The position numbers and the translations under genes are program-made. Below are positions 46,810 through 55,765 of a stretch of 64,000 nt of DNA, piece by piece. Source of the DNA: Sodalis glossinidius str. 'morsitans' (GTDB lineage Bacteria > Pseudomonadota > Gammaproteobacteria > Enterobacterales > Enterobacteriaceae). The stretch spans positions 1,736,001 through 1,800,000 of the forward strand of contig NC_007712.1 of NCBI RefSeq assembly GCF_000010085.1, written 5' to 3'. The notes under the pieces are model-generated. The model ran no database searches, had not been told where the DNA came from, and saw nothing but the letters and a program-made list of their open reading frames with translations. Position 1 is the stretch's first letter; every line of letters begins with the position of its first letter.

Positions 46810-48012
46810 ATGTATCAACCTGTCGTATTATATATTGGCCTGCGCTATATGCGCGGGCGGGCAGCAGACCGCTTCGGCCGTTTTGTCTCCTGGCTCTCCA
46901 CCATCGGCATCACGCTTGGCGTCATGGCGTTGGTGACCGTATTATCGGTGATGAACGGTTTCGAGCGTGAACTGGAGAGCAATATTCTCGGGTTGATGCC
47001 TCAGGCGCTGTTGACCAGCCCCGAGGGGCGCCTAGATCCTAAACGTATTCCGGCCTCGGTGCCAGACGCGCTTGCGGGCGTGACGCACGTGGCGCCGCTG
47101 ACCACCGGTGATGTGGTGCTGCAAAGCGCGCGTAGCGTGGCGGTCGGCGTTATGTTCGGCGTAAACCCGACCGATCCCGAACCCTTGTCGCATTATCTGG
47201 TGGACACGCGTCAGGACTACCTCGTGGCCGGACAATACCGGGTGATCCTGGGCGATGAGCTGGCCGCGGCGCTCGGTGTCAAACGTGGCGACGCAGTGCG
47301 GCTGATGGTACCCGGCGCCAGTCAATTCACGCCGATGGGCCGGATTCCCAGCCAGCGGCTCTTTACCGTGGTAGGCACCTTCGTCGCCAATAGTGAGGTG
47401 GATGGCTATCAACTGCTGGTCAATCAGCAGGATGCGTCGCGCCTGATGCGTTATCCGGCCGGCTATATCACCGGCTGGCGCTTATGGCTGCAGCAGCCGC
47501 TGGCGGTAGATGAATTAAGCGCCCGGCCGCTGCCGGACGGGCTGGTGTGGCATGACTGGCGCGAACGTAAGGGCGAGCTGTTCCAGGCCGTGCGGATGGA
47601 AAAAAACATGATGGGCCTGCTGTTAAGCCTTATCGTCGCGGTGGCGGCGTTCAATATTATCACCTCGCTCGGACTGCTGGTGATGGAAAAACAGGCCGAG
47701 GTAGCGATTCTGCAAACTCAGGGGCTGACCCGCCGGCAGGTGATGCTGGTGTTTATCGCACAGGGGGCCAGCGCCGGTATTGTCGGTGCGTTATTGGGGA
47801 CTGGGCTGGGGGTTTTACTGGCCAGCCAGCTGAACCGGCTGATGCCGGTACTCGGGGTGCTGCTTGACGGCGCCGCGCTGCCGGTCGCTATCGAACCGCT
47901 GCAGGTGACGATCATCGCGCTATCGGCCATGGTCGTGGCGCTGCTTTCGACAATATATCCTTCCTGGCGCGCTGCCGCCGTTCATCCCGCTGAGGCTTTA
48001 CGCTATGAATGA
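46810..48012 (+). CDS. lolC: lipoprotein-releasing ABC transporter permease LolC
   Basis: Inner-membrane subunit of LolCDE, which releases outer-membrane lipoproteins to the carrier LolA. 400 residues, the E. coli size: one N-terminal helix ([22 protein letters not shown]), a large periplasmic domain and three C-terminal helices in the FtsX/MacB permease fold. Overlaps lolD by 8 bp. The operon lolC-lolD-lolE is complete. Confidence 0.96.
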
Positions 48013-48694
48013 GACTCCTTTGTTACACTGTTCCCGACTCAGCAAACGTTATCAGGAAGGTAAGCTTTACACCTACGTGTTACGTAACGTCAGTTTCATG
48101 CTAGAGCGCGGCGAGATGATGGCGATTGTCGGCAGTTCCGGTTCCGGTAAAAGCACCTTGTTACACCTGCTGGGTGGACTGGATGAACCGACCGGCGGCG
48201 AGGTGATATTTGAAGGACAGCAGCTGAACAAGCTCTCATCGGCTGCGCGCGCCATGGTGCGCAATCGGCGGCTGGGGTTTATTTATCAATTCCATCATTT
48301 GCTGCCGGACTTCACCGCACTGGAAAATGTGGCGATGCCGCTGCTGATTGGCGGCGCTCGTCCAGCACAGGCACAGGAAACGGCGCGGGAAATGCTGGCG
48401 GCGGTGGGCCTTGAGAAACGAGGCCATCATCGACCGGCCGAACTGTCCGGCGGCGAGCGGCAGCGGGTGGCGATCGCCCGCGCGCTGGTGAATCATCCGG
48501 CGCTGGTGCTGGCCGACGAACCAACCGGCAATCTGGACCAGCGCAATGCCGACAGTATTTTTGAACTCCTGGGCGAGCTGAATATGCGCCAAGGCACCGC
48601 TTTTCTGGTCGTGACCCATGACCTTCAATTAGCGAAGCGGCTACATCGGCAGTTGGAAATGCGCGACGGCGCGCTGCTGGGAGCCGCGCAATGA
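48005..48694 (+). CDS. lolD: lipoprotein-releasing ABC transporter ATPase LolD
   Basis: 229 residues. Walker [17 protein letters not shown]-loop [15 protein letters not shown], signature [15 protein letters not shown], Walker [13 protein letters not shown] and the His switch VVTHD. The sequence is clearly LolD rather than a MacB ATPase by its position between lolC and lolE and by the match [19 protein letters not shown]. Overlaps lolE by 4 bp. Confidence 0.97.
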
Positions 48695-49935
48695 CGATGC
48701 CGCTGTCGTTACAGATCGCGCTTCGCTTCAGCCGCGGGCGGCGGCGGGGCGGTATGGTGTCGTTAATCTCGGTTATCTCCACCATTGGTATTGCTCTCGG
48801 CGTGGCGGTCCTGATTATCGGCCTCAGCGCCATGAACGGGTTCGAGCGCGAACTGAATAACCGTATATTGGCGGTCGTGCCGCACGGGGAAATCGAGCCG
48901 GTGGATCCGCCGTTTGCCGATTGGCAGGGGGTGTTAAAACGCATTGAACAGGTGCCGGGTATCCTCGCTGCCGCGCCTTATCTGAATTTCACCGGCCTGG
49001 TCGAACGTGACGATAAGTTGCAGGCAATACAGGTCAAAGGTGTCGACCTGGCCCTGGAAATGCGGTTAAGCGCGCTGCCGCGCTATGTTCAGGATAATGC
49101 CTGGGCGCGTTTTCAGGCCGGTCAACAGCAAATCATCGTGGGGAAAGGGGTAGCCGATACGCTTAAAGTCAAGCCCGGCGACTGGCTGACGGTGATGATC
49201 CCCAACAGCGACCCGCAAAAGCTGCTGCAGCCAAAACGTATCCGCTTGCAGGTCAGCGGCGTTTTGGCGCTGAACGGTCAGCTGGATCACAGTTTTGCGA
49301 TGGTGCCTCTGGCGGACGCCCAGCGCTATTTGCAGCGCGGCGAGGATGTGGGCGGCATCGCCATCAAGGTCAGAGATGTCTTTAACGCTAACAAGCTGGT
49401 GCGCGATGCGGGCGAGGAGGTCACCAACGCCTACGTCAAAATTCGCAGCTGGATCGGCACCTACGGCTATATGTACCGCGATATTCAAATGATTCGCGCC
49501 ATCATGTACCTGGCAATGGTATTGGTGATAGGTGTCGCCTGTTTTAATATCGTTTCTACGCTGGTGATGGCGGTGAAGGATAAAAGCGCCGACCTCGCGA
49601 TTTTACGCACGCTGGGGGCAAAAGACGGGCTGACCCGTGCTATTTTTATTTGGTATGGCCTGCTGGCGGGCTTGACGGGCAGCGTTTGCGGCGTGGCAGT
49701 CGGCGTGCTGATGGCGCTCAATCTGACCACGCTGGTAAAGGGGCTGGAGCGGGTGCTGGGTCACCGGTTATTGTCCGGCGATATCTATTTTATCGATTTT
49801 CTGCCCACCGAGCTGCACTGGGTGGATGTGACCAGCGTGCTGGCGACAGCGCAGCTGCTGAGTCTGCTGGCGAGCTGGTATCCGGCGCGGCGTGCAAGCC
49901 GCATCGATCCCGCCCGGGTATTGAGCGGTCAATAA
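48691..49935 (+). CDS. lolE: lipoprotein-releasing ABC transporter permease LolE
   Basis: 414 residues, paralogous to Lol[43 protein letters not shown], periplasmic domain, then three helices ([28 protein letters not shown]). In E. coli nagK follows lolE; here cobB follows after 22 bp, so nagK is absent. Confidence 0.96.
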
Positions 49936-49957
49936 AGCCCTATAAGGAACAGCGGGC

Positions 49958-50788
49958 ATGCGTATACATCGCCGGTTAATCCGGTTTCGCAAAGGTAAAA
50001 GGTTAAAGCAACAGCGCCTGCGCGCCCGTATTTTTCACCGGGACTCACTAGCGGTGACCAAAATGAAAAAACCTTTTGTTGTGGTACTGACAGGGGCGGG
50101 TATTTCCGCCGAGTCGGGGATTCACACTTTCCGGGCCGAGGACGGGTTGTGGGAGGATCACCGGGTGGAGGATGTCGCCACGCCCGAAGGCTTTGCCCGC
50201 GGTCCTGCGCTGGTGCAGGCGTTTTATAACGCTCGCCGCCGTCAGCTGCAGCAACTGGAGATCGCGCCGAATGCCGCCCATCTGGCACTGGCTGAACTGG
50301 AGCAGATGCTGGGCGATAACTTTCTGCTGATTACCCAAAATATCGATAATCTGCACGAACGTGCCGGTAACCGCCGCATTATCCATATACACGGGGAGTT
50401 GCTGAAGGTACGCTGCAGCCAAAGCGGCCAGATCCTTGACTGGGTCGACGACGTGACGGAGACCGACCGTTGTCATTGCTGTCAGTTTCCCGCCGTGCTG
50501 CGTCCTCATGTGGTGTGGTTTGGTGAAATGCCGCTCGGGATGGACGACATTTATCATGCGCTGGCCCGCACCGACTATTTTCTGGCGATTGGCACCTCGG
50601 GGCATGTTTACCCGGCCGCCGGCTTCGTGCATGAAGCTCGCCTTTTCGGCGCACGCACCATTGAGTTGAATCTGGCACCGAGCCAGGTAGAAAGCCAGTT
50701 CGAGGAAAAATTCTATGGCCCGGCCAGCCGTTGCGTGCCCCAGTGGACCCGCGAGTTTATCGACGGCTTTATCGCCCAGCGCGGCTGA
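49958..50788 (+). CDS. cobB: NAD-dependent protein deacylase (sirtuin)
   Basis: Removes acetyl and succinyl groups from lysines using NAD; targets include acetyl-CoA synthetase. 276 residues, including the basic N-terminal extension seen in the E. coli long form. Motifs: LTGAGISAESGI, YNARRRQL (Tyr and Arg typical of desuccinylases), TQNIDNLHERAG, IIHIHGELLKVRC (catalytic His) and zinc cysteines in RCSQ ... CHCC. AGGAAC lies upstream of the ATG. Confidence 0.96.
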   Translation: MRIHRRLIRFRKGKRLKQQRLRARIFHRDSLAVTKMKKPFVVVLTGAGISAESGIHTFRAEDGLWEDHRVEDVATPEGFARGPALVQAFYNARRRQLQQLEIAPNAAHLALAELEQMLGDNFLLITQNIDNLHERAGNRRIIHIHGELLKVRCSQSGQILDWVDDVTETDRCHCCQFPAVLRPHVVWFGEMPLGMDDIYHALARTDYFLAIGTSGHVYPAAGFVHEARLFGARTIELNLAPSQVESQFEEKFYGPASRCVPQWTREFIDGFIAQRG

Positions 50789-50890
50789 GCCGTCGGTTTT
50801 GCTCTCTTCAGGCATAAAACTGACCTGACACAATATTTTCCAGCGCGTCGCTGGTCATAATGGGCCGTAGCGAAGAGACAGGCGGAAACA

Positions 50891-52153
50891 ATGAATAAAT
50901 TACTCGATCGTTTTTTACATTACGTATCTTTTGATACCCAGTCCAAGCCCGGCGTAAAGCATGTGCCCAGCACGACGGTCAATGGAAACTGGCCCAAGCG
51001 CTGCAGGAAGAACTGACCGCGCTGGGGCTGACGGATATTACCCTTAGCGATCATGGCTGCCTGATGGCAACGTTGCCGTCGAATGTGTCCTGACTGGTGC
51101 CGGTCATCGGTTTTATCGCCCATATGGATACCGCGCCGGATTTCACAGGTAAAAACGTGAATCCGCAAATTGTGGAGCAGTACCGCGGCGGCGATATCGC
51201 TCTTGGCAACGGCGATGAGGTTCTTTCGCCGGTCATGTTCCCAGTGCTGCACCAACTGATAGGCCATACGCTTATCACGACCGATGGTAAGACTTTGCTC
51301 GGTGCCGACGATAAAGCCGGGCTGGCGGAGATTGTTACCGCGATGGTGCGACTCAAAGAGCAGAATACGCCCCACGGCCCTATCCGAATCGCGTTTACCC
51401 CGGATGAGGAGGTCGGCAAGGGGACGCAGTTTTTTGATATCGCGCGTTTCGGCGCCGAGTGGGCCTACGCCCTGGACGGCAGCGGCCTGGGCGAGCTGGA
51501 ATACGAAAATTTCAACGCCGCTTCGGTAACGGTGAAGATCGTCGGCAATAACGTACATCCGGGCACCGCCAAGGGAGTGATGGTTAACGCGTTGTCGCTG
51601 GCCACCCGCTATCATCAGATGATGCCCCCGTCGGAAAGCCCGGAGGCGACCGCCGGCTACGAGGGCTTTTATCACCTCAATACGATGAAAGGCAGCGTGG
51701 ACAAGGCGGAAATGCACTATATCGTGCGGAACTTCGACCGCCAGCGGTTTGAAGAACGTAAGCAGTTCATGATAACCAACGCAGAAACGCTGGGGGAAGG
51801 GCTGCATCCGGATTGCTATATCGAGCTGACGATTGAGGACAGCTATTACAATATGCATGAGCATGTCGCCAAGCATCCCCATATCATTGAACTGGCACGG
51901 CAGGCGATGGTGGAGTGCGGCGTCGAGCCGGTCATCAAGCCCATCCGCGGCGGTACCGATGGCGCCCAGCTTTCCTGGCGTGGGCTGCCTTGCCCGAATG
52001 TGTTTACCGGCGGGTATAATTATCACGGCAAACACGAATTCGCTTCCCCTGACGCTTGAAGCCCGCGGTACCGGTGCCATCGTCGATGAGGCAGGGGACG
52101 GTCATTGCTTACGGCGTAGCCGCCTGGCCAGAGATAGTATCAAGCCGATGTAA
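50891..52153 (+). pseudogene. pepT: peptidase T, frameshifts and nonsense
   Basis: Tripeptidase of the M20 zinc family. The ATG at 50891 gives MNKLLDRFLHYVSFDTQSKPGVKHVPST, then a frameshift near 50970 (true text QWKLAQALQEELTALGLTDITL), an in-frame TGA near 51090 after LPSNVS, then a long open stretch 51097-52059 containing GFIAHMDTAPD, GADDKAGLAEI, FTPDEEVGKG, NNVHPGTAKGVMVNA and PIRGGTDGAQLSWRGLPCPN. A last shift after GKHEFAS ruins the C-terminus. All metal-ligand motifs remain, so the loss is recent. In E. coli potABCD lie beside it; they are absent. Confidence 0.95.
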
Positions 52154-52209
52154 AAAAGGCCCCCGTCGCAAAACGGAGGCCTGAGCGCCATTCCAGCCTT
52201 CAGCCGGGA

Positions 52210-53333
52210 TCAGTTTTTGAAATACCAGTAACCGCTATTGATAAGACCGGCCAGCAGTGCCAGGAAGGAGGGGTCTTCCAGCGCGTCGCCCAATTGTTCC
52301 CGGCTGATGTCATAGCAGGCGGCAAGCGCGGCGGCGGACTGACGGTGCGCCGTGACGATCTTTTCGCCGTTAACATAGCTGTCGTCGCCTACCTGCAAGA
52401 CCCGCAGTCCGCCGACGCGATACAGGCTTTCTCCCTGATTAAGCAAGTCGTAAATTTCCCCGGCCTGATAGGGCGGCTCCGGCGGCGCCAGATCCAGCTC
52501 ATGGTGCGATTGTGAAATAAACTCGCCGAACCATTGGTTGAATTGATCGGGCTGCTGCATCAACGCCATCATCATGCCGCGCAGCGCGTCAACTTCTGAC
52601 GGCAGAATGTGGGCAGGATCGTCGCGCGGCTCAATCGTGGGGTCGCAGTAGCGCTGGCCGCCCAGCTCTTGAGCAAGCACATAATCGGCAAAACCGCTGA
52701 TCAGCTCGCGGCTGCTCGGTGCCCTGAAGCCGACGGAGTAATTTAGCGCGTTCTCCAGCGCATAACCTTCATGGGGGAAGCCGGGGGGGGGATGTACAGC
52801 ATATCGCCGGGCTCCATTTGTTCGTCGATGATGGCCTCAAAGGGTTCAACCTGCAGCAGATCGGGATGGGGACAATGCTGCTTCAGCGGGGTTTTATCGC
52901 CGACGCGCCAGTGCCGGCGGCCCTGGCCTTGGATAATAAAGACATCATACTGATCGAGATGGGGACCGACGCCGCCGCCGGGAACCGAAAACGAGATCAT
53001 CAAATCGTCTATCCGCCAGTCGGGCAGATGGCGGAACGGCTGCATCAGCGCCGCCGAGGGCTCGTGCCAGTGATCGACCGCCTGCACCAGCAGCGACCAG
53101 TTGTGGTCGCCCAAATGGTCATCGCTGGTAAACGGACCGTGGCTTAACTGCCAGTCGCCGTCATCATGGCTGACCAGACGGCTATCCACCTCCGCTTCCA
53201 TAGCCAGACCGGCCAGTTCATCCGGAGACAGCGGGTCGACGAAATCGCGAAACGCGCGTTTAATGATGACTGGGCGTTTCTGCCAGTAGCGTTGTAAAAA
53301 GTCATTCCAGTCCAGCTCAAGTTGATAATCCAT
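52210..53333 (-). pseudogene. roxA: ribosomal protein uL16 arginine 3-hydroxylase, homopolymer frameshift
   Basis: JmjC oxygenase (YcfD) that hydroxylates Arg81 of ribosomal protein L16. From ATG 53333 the frame MDYQLELDWNDFLQRYWQKRPVIIKRAF ... GGGVGPHLDQYDVF (the HxD iron ligands) ... EPGDMLYIPP is intact to about residue 186. A run of nine C (52783-52791 on the plus strand as G) where seven would keep the frame then shifts it. The rest (FPHEGYALENALNYSVGFRAP ... LEDPSFLALLAGLINSGYWYFKN) is open in the next frame to 52210. No other lesion is seen. Slippage in the run could restore the frame in some cells or transcripts. Confidence 0.85.
52783..52791. repeat. nine-base G/C homopolymer within roxA
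   Basis: GGGGGGGGG on the plus strand. It is the only lesion in roxA and coincides exactly with the break in the reading frame. Confidence 0.85.
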
Positions 53334-53446
53334 AGCCTGTTCCAACGCAGGGAGATTGAGAGGAATTATAACGGATAGCGCCGCCGCACAGGCCGGATAA
53401 TTTTACCTGCGGTGCGTCAAACGTGACGGAGCGCCCGTGACCGACC

Positions 53447-54913
53447 TCAGTTGTCTTCGGGCTGAGGCCCCTGCCGCTTGAAAATGACTTCGACCAACGC
53501 CCCGCCTAGGGCACTTTCGCCAATCACGATGTCGCCGTCGTATTGCTCAAGAATTTCCGCTGCCACCGAAAGGCCCAGGCCCTGACCGGGCCGCAGCGTA
53601 TCGGCGCGCTGACCGCGCTGGAAGATGAGCGTGCGTTTGGACTCGGGGATGCCGGGGCCATCATCTTCGATAATTATATGCAGCGCGCTTTCCCTTTCGC
53701 GGGCGCTGACTTCGACAAACTCCAGGCAATACTTGCAGGCGTTGTCCAAAATATTACCCATCACTTCCATAAAGTCGTTTTTCTCGCCGATAAACGTCAA
53801 CTCCGGTGAAATATCCAGTGACAGAGAAACGCCTTTACGTTGATACACCTTGTTGAGCGCGGAGCACAGGCTATCGAGCAGCGGCGGCACGGAATGCAGT
53901 TCACGGCTCAGCACATTATGATCCGAGTGAACGGTGGCACGATGCAGGTAATAGCCTATCTGTTGGGAAATCCGGCTGATTTGCTCCAGCATAATCGGCT
54001 CCGCCATTTCGATATTGGTGTCGCGATCGGTACGCAGGGAGCGCAGCGTGGTCTGCAGCACCGCCAGCGGCGTTTTCAGGCTGTGGGTCAAATCCGACAG
54101 GGTCGAGCGGTACTTCTGATAGCGCTGACGTTCGTTATTCAGCAGGATACTCAGGTTGCGCACCAGAATGTCCAGCTCACACGGCGGGTTCTCGTCAAGG
54201 CGTTCCCGCTCGCCCACCTCCAGCTCGCGCACCTGGCGAACTAAATCCTTGATGGGGCGCAGGCTCCAGTGCGCCGCCAGCCACAGCAGCGGCACCACCA
54301 GCAGCAGATTGGCAAGCAGAACGTAGCTGAACCATTCCCACACCAGATCGGTGCGCTGCAGCTCATGAGGAATGGTATCGACGACCACAATGGTCAGCGG
54401 CGGCAGGCGGCCGGTAGCCGGATAGCGGTTGACCGCCACGGAGTGGGTCAGAGCATTGTCGTTGCTGCTGTCGAACTCTTTCAGCTGAACCTGGGCGCTG
54501 GGATTATCCCCCACCACCGCGCTACTGGTGCGCGTATCGGTATCGAGCTCAAAATAGCCAGTCTTGGTCAGCCAGTCCTGCTGTAAGCGCGACTCCAGCG
54601 CCGGTACATAGCGCTGGCGCCAGAGAATATGGCCATTTTCATCATAGATCAGCACCAGGGCGGCAAAATTGATATCGATATTCGGCGGCACGGCGATTGA
54701 CAGCTTATTGTCCTTCCACTGCGCCAGACTGAAAAAAAGATTACTTTCGCCGCGCAGCAGGCGGAATGACGTTTTATCAAAGCTGACGCTGTAGCCAATG
54801 ACGGCCACCATGCCGTAGCACAGAGAGAGAGCCAGAACTACGCAGGCTGCCGCCAGCAAGAATCTGACGCGCAGGGAAAACGGTTTTTTGTGGCGTAACG
54901 GAAATAGGGTCAT
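53447..54913 (-). CDS. phoQ: sensor histidine kinase PhoQ
   Basis: Inner-membrane kinase/phosphatase that senses low Mg2+, acid pH and antimicrobial peptides. 488 residues (E. coli 486). TM1 at about 17-39, periplasmic PAS-like domain, TM2 at about 193-214, HAMP, the phospho-acceptor His277 in LTHSLKTPLA, and the ATP domain (NILDNACKYCLE, EDDGPGIPE, GQGLGLSV). The periplasmic acidic cluster, EDDDDAE in E. coli, is replaced here by KEFDSSNDNA (about 145-154), with one or two acidic residues left at that site. Five bases after phoP. Confidence 0.96.
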   Translation of the reverse strand: MTLFPLRHKKPFSLRVRFLLAAACVVLALSLCYGMVAVIGYSVSFDKTSFRLLRGESNLFFSLAQWKDNKLSIAVPPNIDINFAALVLIYDENGHILWRQRYVPALESRLQQDWLTKTGYFELDTDTRTSSAVVGDNPSAQVQLKEFDSSNDNALTHSVAVNRYPATGRLPPLTIVVVDTIPHELQRTDLVWEWFSYVLLANLLLVVPLLWLAAHWSLRPIKDLVRQVRELEVGERERLDENPPCELDILVRNLSILLNNERQRYQKYRSTLSDLTHSLKTPLAVLQTTLRSLRTDRDTNIEMAEPIMLEQISRISQQIGYYLHRATVHSDHNVLSRELHSVPPLLDSLCSALNKVYQRKGVSLSLDISPELTFIGEKNDFMEVMGNILDNACKYCLEFVEVSARERESALHIIIEDDGPGIPESKRTLIFQRGQRADTLRPGQGLGLSVAAEILEQYDGDIVIGESALGGALVEVIFKRQGPQPEDN

Positions 54914-54918
54914 AGAGC

Positions 54919-55590
54919 CTAGTTAACATCAAAACGGTAGCCCTGACCGCGAACTGTGGTGATCACTTCATACGGGTAATTGGCCTGCATTTTTTTCCGC
55001 AGACGCCCCATTAACACGTCGATGGTGTGACTCTCGCGCAATTCAGCGTCGGGATAAAGTTGCAGCATCAGCGAATCCTTGCTGACGACTTTGCCGGCGT
55101 TGCGTATCAGTGTCTCGATAATGGTATATTCAAACGCAGTGAGCCTGATATTAACCTCATTAATCATAAGCTCACGGCGCGAAAGATCAATGAGGAAAGG
55201 TGGCAGTTCGATAACCTGCGACGCCAGACCGCTGTTGCGGCGCATTAACGCCTGCATGCGTGCTACCACCTCTTCCAGATGAAAAGGCTTTGTGACATAG
55301 TCATCAGCGCCGGCTTCCAGAACCGTGACTTTGTCCTGCCAGCCTTCCCGGGCAGTGAGCACCAGCAGGGGAATTTTCACCTGATGGCTTCGCCAGCGGC
55401 GAATAAGATTGAGACCGTCCTCATCGGGCAGGCCTAAATCGACAATAGCGATATCGGGTGGATGCTCATTTAGAAAGTAGTCCGCCTCCCGGGCGTCCGC
55501 GGCGGCATCCACCTGGTGCCCCATTTCACGCATCTGTACCATCAGATGATGACGAAGAAGAGAATTATCTTCTATTACCAGAACTCGCAT
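54919..55590 (-). CDS. phoP: response regulator PhoP
   Basis: OmpR-family regulator of Mg2+ and envelope genes. 223 residues from ATG 55590, E. coli length. Receiver domain with DN and the phospho-acceptor Asp51 in PDIAIVDLGLPDEDGL, Thr/Lys in LTAREGW and VTKPFHLEE, then the winged-helix DNA-binding domain (LTAFEYTIIETLIRNAGKVVSKDSLM, HTIDVLMGRLRKKM, VRGQGYRFDV). AGGAG is placed well for the start. The phoPQ operon has its own PhoP box upstream. Confidence 0.97.
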   Translation of the reverse strand: MRVLVIEDNSLLRHHLMVQMREMGHQVDAAADAREADYFLNEHPPDIAIVDLGLPDEDGLNLIRRWRSHQVKIPLLVLTAREGWQDKVTVLEAGADDYVTKPFHLEEVVARMQALMRRNSGLASQVIELPPFLIDLSRRELMINEVNIRLTAFEYTIIETLIRNAGKVVSKDSLMLQLYPDAELRESHTIDVLMGRLRKKMQANYPYEVITTVRGQGYRFDVN

Positions 55591-55707
55591 TGCAGCTCCT
55601 AATAAAATCACCCTTAACGGATCCGGTGGCGCAATCCGTCTTGTTAAGCGGTTATCCTCCCGGTTGGAAGGAATATCTTACCGGATAAGAGTATCCCAGA
55701 GAGTGAC

Positions 55708-55724
55708 TAAACTCCGCATAAACA
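55708..55724 (-). promoter_or_regulatory. PhoP box and promoter of phoPQ
   Basis: On the minus strand TGTTTA-TGCGG-AGTTTA matches the PhoP box (T/G)GTTTA-N5-(T/G)GTTTA at 11 of 12 positions. Exactly 12 bp further on is GATACT, a good -10 hexamer; that spacing is the one seen at PhoP-activated promoters. It lies about 118 bp before the phoP start, so the operon probably activates itself. Confidence 0.75.
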
Positions 55725-55728
55725 GAGA

Positions 55729-55755
55729 GGGAACCAGGGTCGGGCGCAGGTTCCC
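55729..55755. terminator. hairpin between purB and phoP
   Basis: GGGAACC/GGTTCCC stem, 11 bp downstream of the purB stop, with TTTT on the plus-strand side. It probably ends purB transcription just before the phoP promoter. Confidence 0.5.
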
Positions 55756-55765
55756 TTTTCGTCGC

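Noticed and set aside
50920..52080. 386-codon minus-strand ORF
   Set aside because: Opposite strand of the pepT pseudogene. It is longer than the broken sense frames but has no similarity, while the sense strand matches peptidase T throughout.
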